A DNA stretch of 64,000 nucleotides, taken from positions 3,139,027 through 3,203,026 of the forward strand of contig NZ_CP025096.1 in NCBI RefSeq assembly GCF_002831565.1. The letters are read 5' to 3'. Below, piece after piece: positions 61,013 through 64,000 of the stretch (position 1 is its first letter; each line of letters starts with the position of its first letter). The notes beneath the pieces are model-generated. The model was not told the DNA's origin. It was given only the letters and a program-made list of their open reading frames with translations, and searched no databases. The stretch comes from Spirosoma pollinicola. GTDB taxonomy: Bacteria > Bacteroidota > Bacteroidia > Cytophagales > Spirosomataceae. A program made the translations under genes and the position numbers.

Positions 61013-61106
61013 CCACCCCCAACCCCCTCCTAAAACAGGAGGGGGCTTTGCAAAAGGGTAACCCGTTACAAAGCCCCCTCCTGTTTTAGGAGGGGGTTGG
61101 GGGTGG
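61013..61106. repeat. 38-bp-arm perfect palindrome with nested hairpins
   Basis: Left arm 61013-61050 and right arm 61069-61106 are exact complements. Each arm also folds on itself through CCCCCTCCT-AAAAC-AGGAGGGGG, so single-strand folding can give two small or one large hairpin. It begins one base after the phosphatase stop. The centre carries GGGTAACCC. Confidence 0.92.
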
Positions 61107-61203
61107 TAAAACCGGACTATCTCAATTGTGAAAACCGGACGATTTCAATAGTCCATTAGTAGCTGATATTTGTAGCGCTGAACAAACCACCAGCCACTAG
61201 ACC

Positions 61204-61740
61204 ATGAGCGATCTACACGACCTTAAATACCCCATTGGTGATTTTGTCTATGGCCAGACCTACACGGCAGAGGATACAAAAAAGCATATTATACTAATCG
61301 ATGAATTGCCTGTTAAACTAACCGAACTGGTTGAAAAGTGGGCTGATGATCGACTTGATACGCCTTATCGGCCGGAAGGGTGGACGGTGCGGCAATTGGT
61401 GCATCACGTAGCCGATAGCCACATTAATGCCTATGTCCGGACAAAACTCGCGCTTACTGAAACGAATCCGACCATCTCGCCCTATGAAGAAGGGGAGTGG
61501 GCGAAGTTACCCGATTCTACGCTTGATATAGCGCCATCGCTGGTGATTCTCAAAAATATGCACCTGCGTTGGGTTACGGTTCTCGCCACGCTGACCGAGG
61601 CCGAATTGTCACGAACATATTTCCATCCCGGTAGCCAGCGTATTTTCGAACTGCGGGAAGTTATTGCTATGTATGCTTGGCACAGCGAACACCACTTTCA
61701 ACACGCCTATAGACTGGCCAAACGGAACGGATGGGCGTGA
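61204..61740 (+). CDS. DinB/YfiT-family putative metal-dependent transferase
   Basis: 178 residues, four-helix bundle. The three His ligands of the DinB metal site are visible: LVHHVADSHINAY and YAWHSEHHFQHA. The N-terminus KYPIGDFVYGQTYTAEDTKKHI and the segment RPEGWTVRQLVHH match YfiT, a group that includes bacillithiol transferases. Thiol partner and substrate are unknown. It is the first of three small genes with one orientation. Confidence 0.82.
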   Translation: MSDLHDLKYPIGDFVYGQTYTAEDTKKHIILIDELPVKLTELVEKWADDRLDTPYRPEGWTVRQLVHHVADSHINAYVRTKLALTETNPTISPYEEGEWAKLPDSTLDIAPSLVILKNMHLRWVTVLATLTEAELSRTYFHPGSQRIFELREVIAMYAWHSEHHFQHAYRLAKRNGWA

Positions 61741-61823
61741 AAAAATGTATGCTATATGAAATAGGAGGTATGATATAAGCTTACCGTAGGCAAGTCAATA
61801 CCATACATACAACATCTACTCCC

Positions 61824-61979
61824 ATGCAGGAACTCATCATCTTTCTGATTTTTGCCGTTGCGCTGGGCTATTTGGGCAACCGCGCTTACCAAAGTTTTAC
61901 GGCAAAAAAGGCCGGCTGTGGTAAAGGATGCGGCTGTGCTACTGACGCAAAACTCTCGGTTCGACCTACCGAAAAATGA
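61824..61979 (+). CDS. Tiny membrane protein of FeoB-associated Cys-rich type
   Basis: 51 codons, ATG 61824 to TGA 61977. A single transmembrane helix (MQELIIFLIFAVALGYLG) is followed by a basic stretch (NRAYQSFTAKKA) and the Cys cluster GCGKGCGCA. This is the pattern of the FeoB-associated Cys-rich membrane protein family, which normally follows feoB in Bacteroidota. No feoA or feoB is in the window. A role in iron uptake is therefore only inferred from the family. Confidence 0.75.
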   Translation: MQELIIFLIFAVALGYLGNRAYQSFTAKKAGCGKGCGCATDAKLSVRPTEK

Positions 61980-62030
61980 ATATAAACATCTGTCACTAAC
62001 ATTTTTTGAATCCGGTTGTTTGTTGATGCA

Positions 62031-63425
62031 ATGAGTGCTCAACAAATCACCGGATTTTTACTATTACTCGTTTTTATTTTTACTCTGGACGGGTGCAAAC
62101 GCGTGCGCCCCGACACGCCCGTTCAGGAAGAGTTTGAAGCCCCAATCCCAGACCCGGTGTCGTTCATGGCCGGCAATCTCACCTTTAATATCCGCGACTT
62201 AGAAGCGAAAATAAATAAGTCCCTCTCCATCACACTCGTTCCCGAAGAAACCTTCGAAGGACGTAAGGGAGAAGCCTGGCGATTACGGGTCGAACGCACA
62301 GGTCCGGTGCGAATTCGGTATGCCGATCGTAAGGTATATTTCTCGGCCCCTCTCCAAGTCTGGTATTCAAATCCCATTGGTCTGCGTAAAGCCGATAAGC
62401 GCAAAAGCCGTCCACTCTGTGCCCTCTCTGTAACGTTCAATAGTCCCGTTGGCGTAGGCTCCAGCTGGCGGCTGGCAACCAAGTCCCGTTTTGAAAATTA
62501 CGAGTGGACGCAGGAACCCAAGGTGCAGATGCTGGGGATTAAGATCAATGTGAAGGGACTTGCCGAAAAAATTCTGGACAAGCGTAAGGCTGATATTGAA
62601 GCAGCCATTGATAAAGCCGTACATGATGGTCTGCACCTCAACCGCGAAGTCAGCAAGGTCTGGCGGGATATGCAGAATCCGATTCGTATTGCCAAAGTAC
62701 CTGAAAATATCTGGCTAATGCCTAAACCGTTCAGTATTGCCGCTGCCCCTGTTTACGGAAACGCCCGCCAGATTACAGTGCCGCTTCAAATCGCATTTCG
62801 GGTGAAAACACGCATTGGCCCGAAGCCAATGGTCGATAGCCTGGAGTATTTGCCCAAATTATTACGGCGGAACGAATTGCCGGATTCTACCCGCCTGGAG
62901 GTGCTGGCGTTTATTCCCTATGCTGAAGTAAATCAGGTATTGGCACGAACACTGGCGAAACAGAAACTGGATCTGGTTGGCGGTAATTTGACGATTAAAA
63001 GTGCGTCAATATATGGAAGCGGGCGGAAACTCATACTTAAGGCCGATGTGGGCGGTCGTGTGAAAGGAACGTTGTTCTTTCATGGTAGCCCAGTTTATGA
63101 TACCCTCACGAATACGCTGGGTATGAAGGATGTAGACTTTGATGTAGACACCAAAGAACGCCTGCTGGCCACCGCCGACTGGCTCCTGCACGACCACCTC
63201 CGCGACACGATTCAGGCAGCGATGGTTATCCCATTGCGTCAGCAGATAACGTCAATTCCCACAAAAATCGAAACGGCTTTTGCAAACGCCAAAGTGGGTC
63301 AGAAAACAGCGCTTAATATTGACACCTTTCGGTTAATTCCTCAGCGAATTGTTGTTCGGCCGGATGGTATTCAGGTATTGATAAAAGTGCAATCGAAAGT
63401 AGCGGTGAAAGTGAAACGGTTATAG
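62031..63425 (+). CDS. DUF4403-family lipoprotein
   Basis: 464 residues from ATG 62031 (MSAQQITGFLLLLVFIFTLDGC), with lipobox LDGC and Cys22; an upstream TTG at 62016 would add five residues. The mature protein fits DUF4403, a family of long beta-rich proteins that resemble lipid-binding tubular folds (for example LTFNIRDLEAKINKSLSI, IKINVKGLAEKILDKRKADI, LLATADWLLHDHLRD). An envelope role such as lipid binding is possible but not shown. It overlaps the convergent glycosylase gene by 6 bases. Confidence 0.85.
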   Translation: MSAQQITGFLLLLVFIFTLDGCKRVRPDTPVQEEFEAPIPDPVSFMAGNLTFNIRDLEAKINKSLSITLVPEETFEGRKGEAWRLRVERTGPVRIRYADRKVYFSAPLQVWYSNPIGLRKADKRKSRPLCALSVTFNSPVGVGSSWRLATKSRFENYEWTQEPKVQMLGIKINVKGLAEKILDKRKADIEAAIDKAVHDGLHLNREVSKVWRDMQNPIRIAKVPENIWLMPKPFSIAAAPVYGNARQITVPLQIAFRVKTRIGPKPMVDSLEYLPKLLRRNELPDSTRLEVLAFIPYAEVNQVLARTLAKQKLDLVGGNLTIKSASIYGSGRKLILKADVGGRVKGTLFFHGSPVYDTLTNTLGMKDVDFDVDTKERLLATADWLLHDHLRDTIQAAMVIPLRQQITSIPTKIETAFANAKVGQKTALNIDTFRLIPQRIVVRPDGIQVLIKVQSKVAVKVKRL

Positions 63426-64000
63426 ACCTGTTACGTTTGCCTGCCATCGCCATAAATACCGACTGGCCGTGGTGCGGTAGGGGCGCCAGGGCTCCGCAAT
63501 GTTGAGCAACTCGGTATACAGCGCTTTGCCCGTTAACCCCTCGGTCTGTTCGGGATAGGCTCTTATCATCCGCTGCCGGATCACCAAATCATCAATTGGA
63601 AGTATATCGGGTCGGTCGAGTACGAACATCAGCAGCATCTCCACCGTCCAGCGGCCAACGCCTTTGATGGGAATCATATACTGCACAATTTCTTCATCGG
63701 TCATGGTATCGACATCGGCTCGTCTGAGCGACTTTTCGAGCGAGAATACGGCTACACTTTGCAGGTACTTAATTTTTTGAAACGACAGGCCCGCGCTGCG
63801 AAGTTCGTCGGTTGTTTTGAGCAGCAGGGCTTTGGCTTCGGGGTACTTATCGGGGAAAAGTGCCCGAAAACGACCGAAGATCGCATCGGCGGCTTTCACC
63901 GAAATCTGCTGAGAGACAATACTTTCCAGTAAGGCGAGGTAAAGATCATCGGCATAGTCGTTGAATAGTTTAGGCGCTGGCGTTTCCGCAATGATGCGGG
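63420..64000 (-). CDS. DNA-3-methyladenine glycosylase, AlkA-like, 3' part
   Basis: The gene enters from the right edge; at least 193 codons are inside. A helix-hairpin-helix with IPIKGVGRWTVEMLL is followed by RPDILPIDDLVIRQRM, in which the second Asp of the DD pair is the expected catalytic residue. The segment before it (LLESIVSQQISVKAADAI) carries the family's QQIS motif. The enzyme excises alkylated bases from DNA. The start is off the window. Confidence 0.9.
   Translation of the reverse strand, partial: RIIAETPAPKLFNDYADDLYLALLESIVSQQISVKAADAIFGRFRALFPDKYPEAKALLLKTTDELRSAGLSFQKIKYLQSVAVFSLEKSLRRADVDTMTDEEIVQYMIPIKGVGRWTVEMLLMFVLDRPDILPIDDLVIRQRMIRAYPEQTEGLTGKALYTELLNIAEPWRPYRTTASRYLWRWQANVTGL

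Overview
The window looks like a chromosomal segment of a Bacteroidota bacterium of the order Cytophagales, most like Spirosoma and its relatives. The signs are a SusC/SusD pair, a type IX secretion sorting domain, many DUF families typical of Bacteroidota (DUF5686, DUF5683, DUF4403), the gene order parA-parB-DUF5683-dapB-lepB, promoters of the TTG-N20/21-TAnnTTTG type, no obvious Shine-Dalgarno sequences, and roughly balanced base composition. The genus is inference; no rRNA is present. Most genes are ordinary chromosomal ones. There is no prophage, CRISPR array, intact insertion sequence or secondary-metabolite cluster.

Layout. Bases 1-4140 hold the 3' end of a secreted M1 peptidase, a glycosyltransferase and an NFACT ribosome-rescue protein. 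Bases 4200-9620 hold a SusC/SusD uptake pair and its terminator. Bases 9660-11810 hold a cellobiose 2-epimerase-type enzyme flanked by two broken small genes, one of them the PIN toxin of a toxin-antitoxin pair. Bases 11930-23900 hold mutS2, a sugar-phosphate phosphatase or mutase, a sensor kinase/LytTR regulator pair, a MOSC protein, a DUF5686 outer-membrane protein and an M24 peptidase. A more AT-rich insert at 23900-25260 carries two unrelated small lipoproteins, each preceded by the same 23-base motif. An RND efflux pair, class II aldolase, a sugar isomerase and a DEAD-box helicase with a long leader follow, to 37.1 kb. Bases 37.1-46.8 kb hold a copper-monooxygenase-like lipoprotein, a methyltransferase, apaG, ung, the lepB-dapB-DUF5683-parB-parA block and a radical SAM protein. 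Bases 46.8-55.9 kb hold a Uma2 protein, a divergent GH13-like protein, two oxidoreductases, a repeat-tailed PepSY-like lipoprotein, an orphan ATP-grasp protein and a glycosyltransferase. Bases 55.9-57.6 kb are a scar: a truncated surface protein, a foreign gene tail, an insertion-sequence remnant, a tandem duplication and tRNA-Ser. Bases 57.8-64.0 kb hold purL, an inositol monophosphatase, a DinB/YfiT protein, a tiny FeoB-associated-type protein, a DUF4403 lipoprotein and the end of an AlkA-type glycosylase.

The most unusual signal lies between the genes. At least a dozen intergenic gaps are filled by long inverted repeats. Several arms are made of short repeated words such as TATGATG, GAAAGAGT or GGGAGGAA, and most outer ends lie 0 to about 20 bases from a stop codon. 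Different gaps share vocabulary but not whole sequence. Some may terminate transcription, but many have no T-run. I treat them as the best candidate in this window for something not well described.

All function calls rest on reading motifs and overall resemblance; no database search was run.
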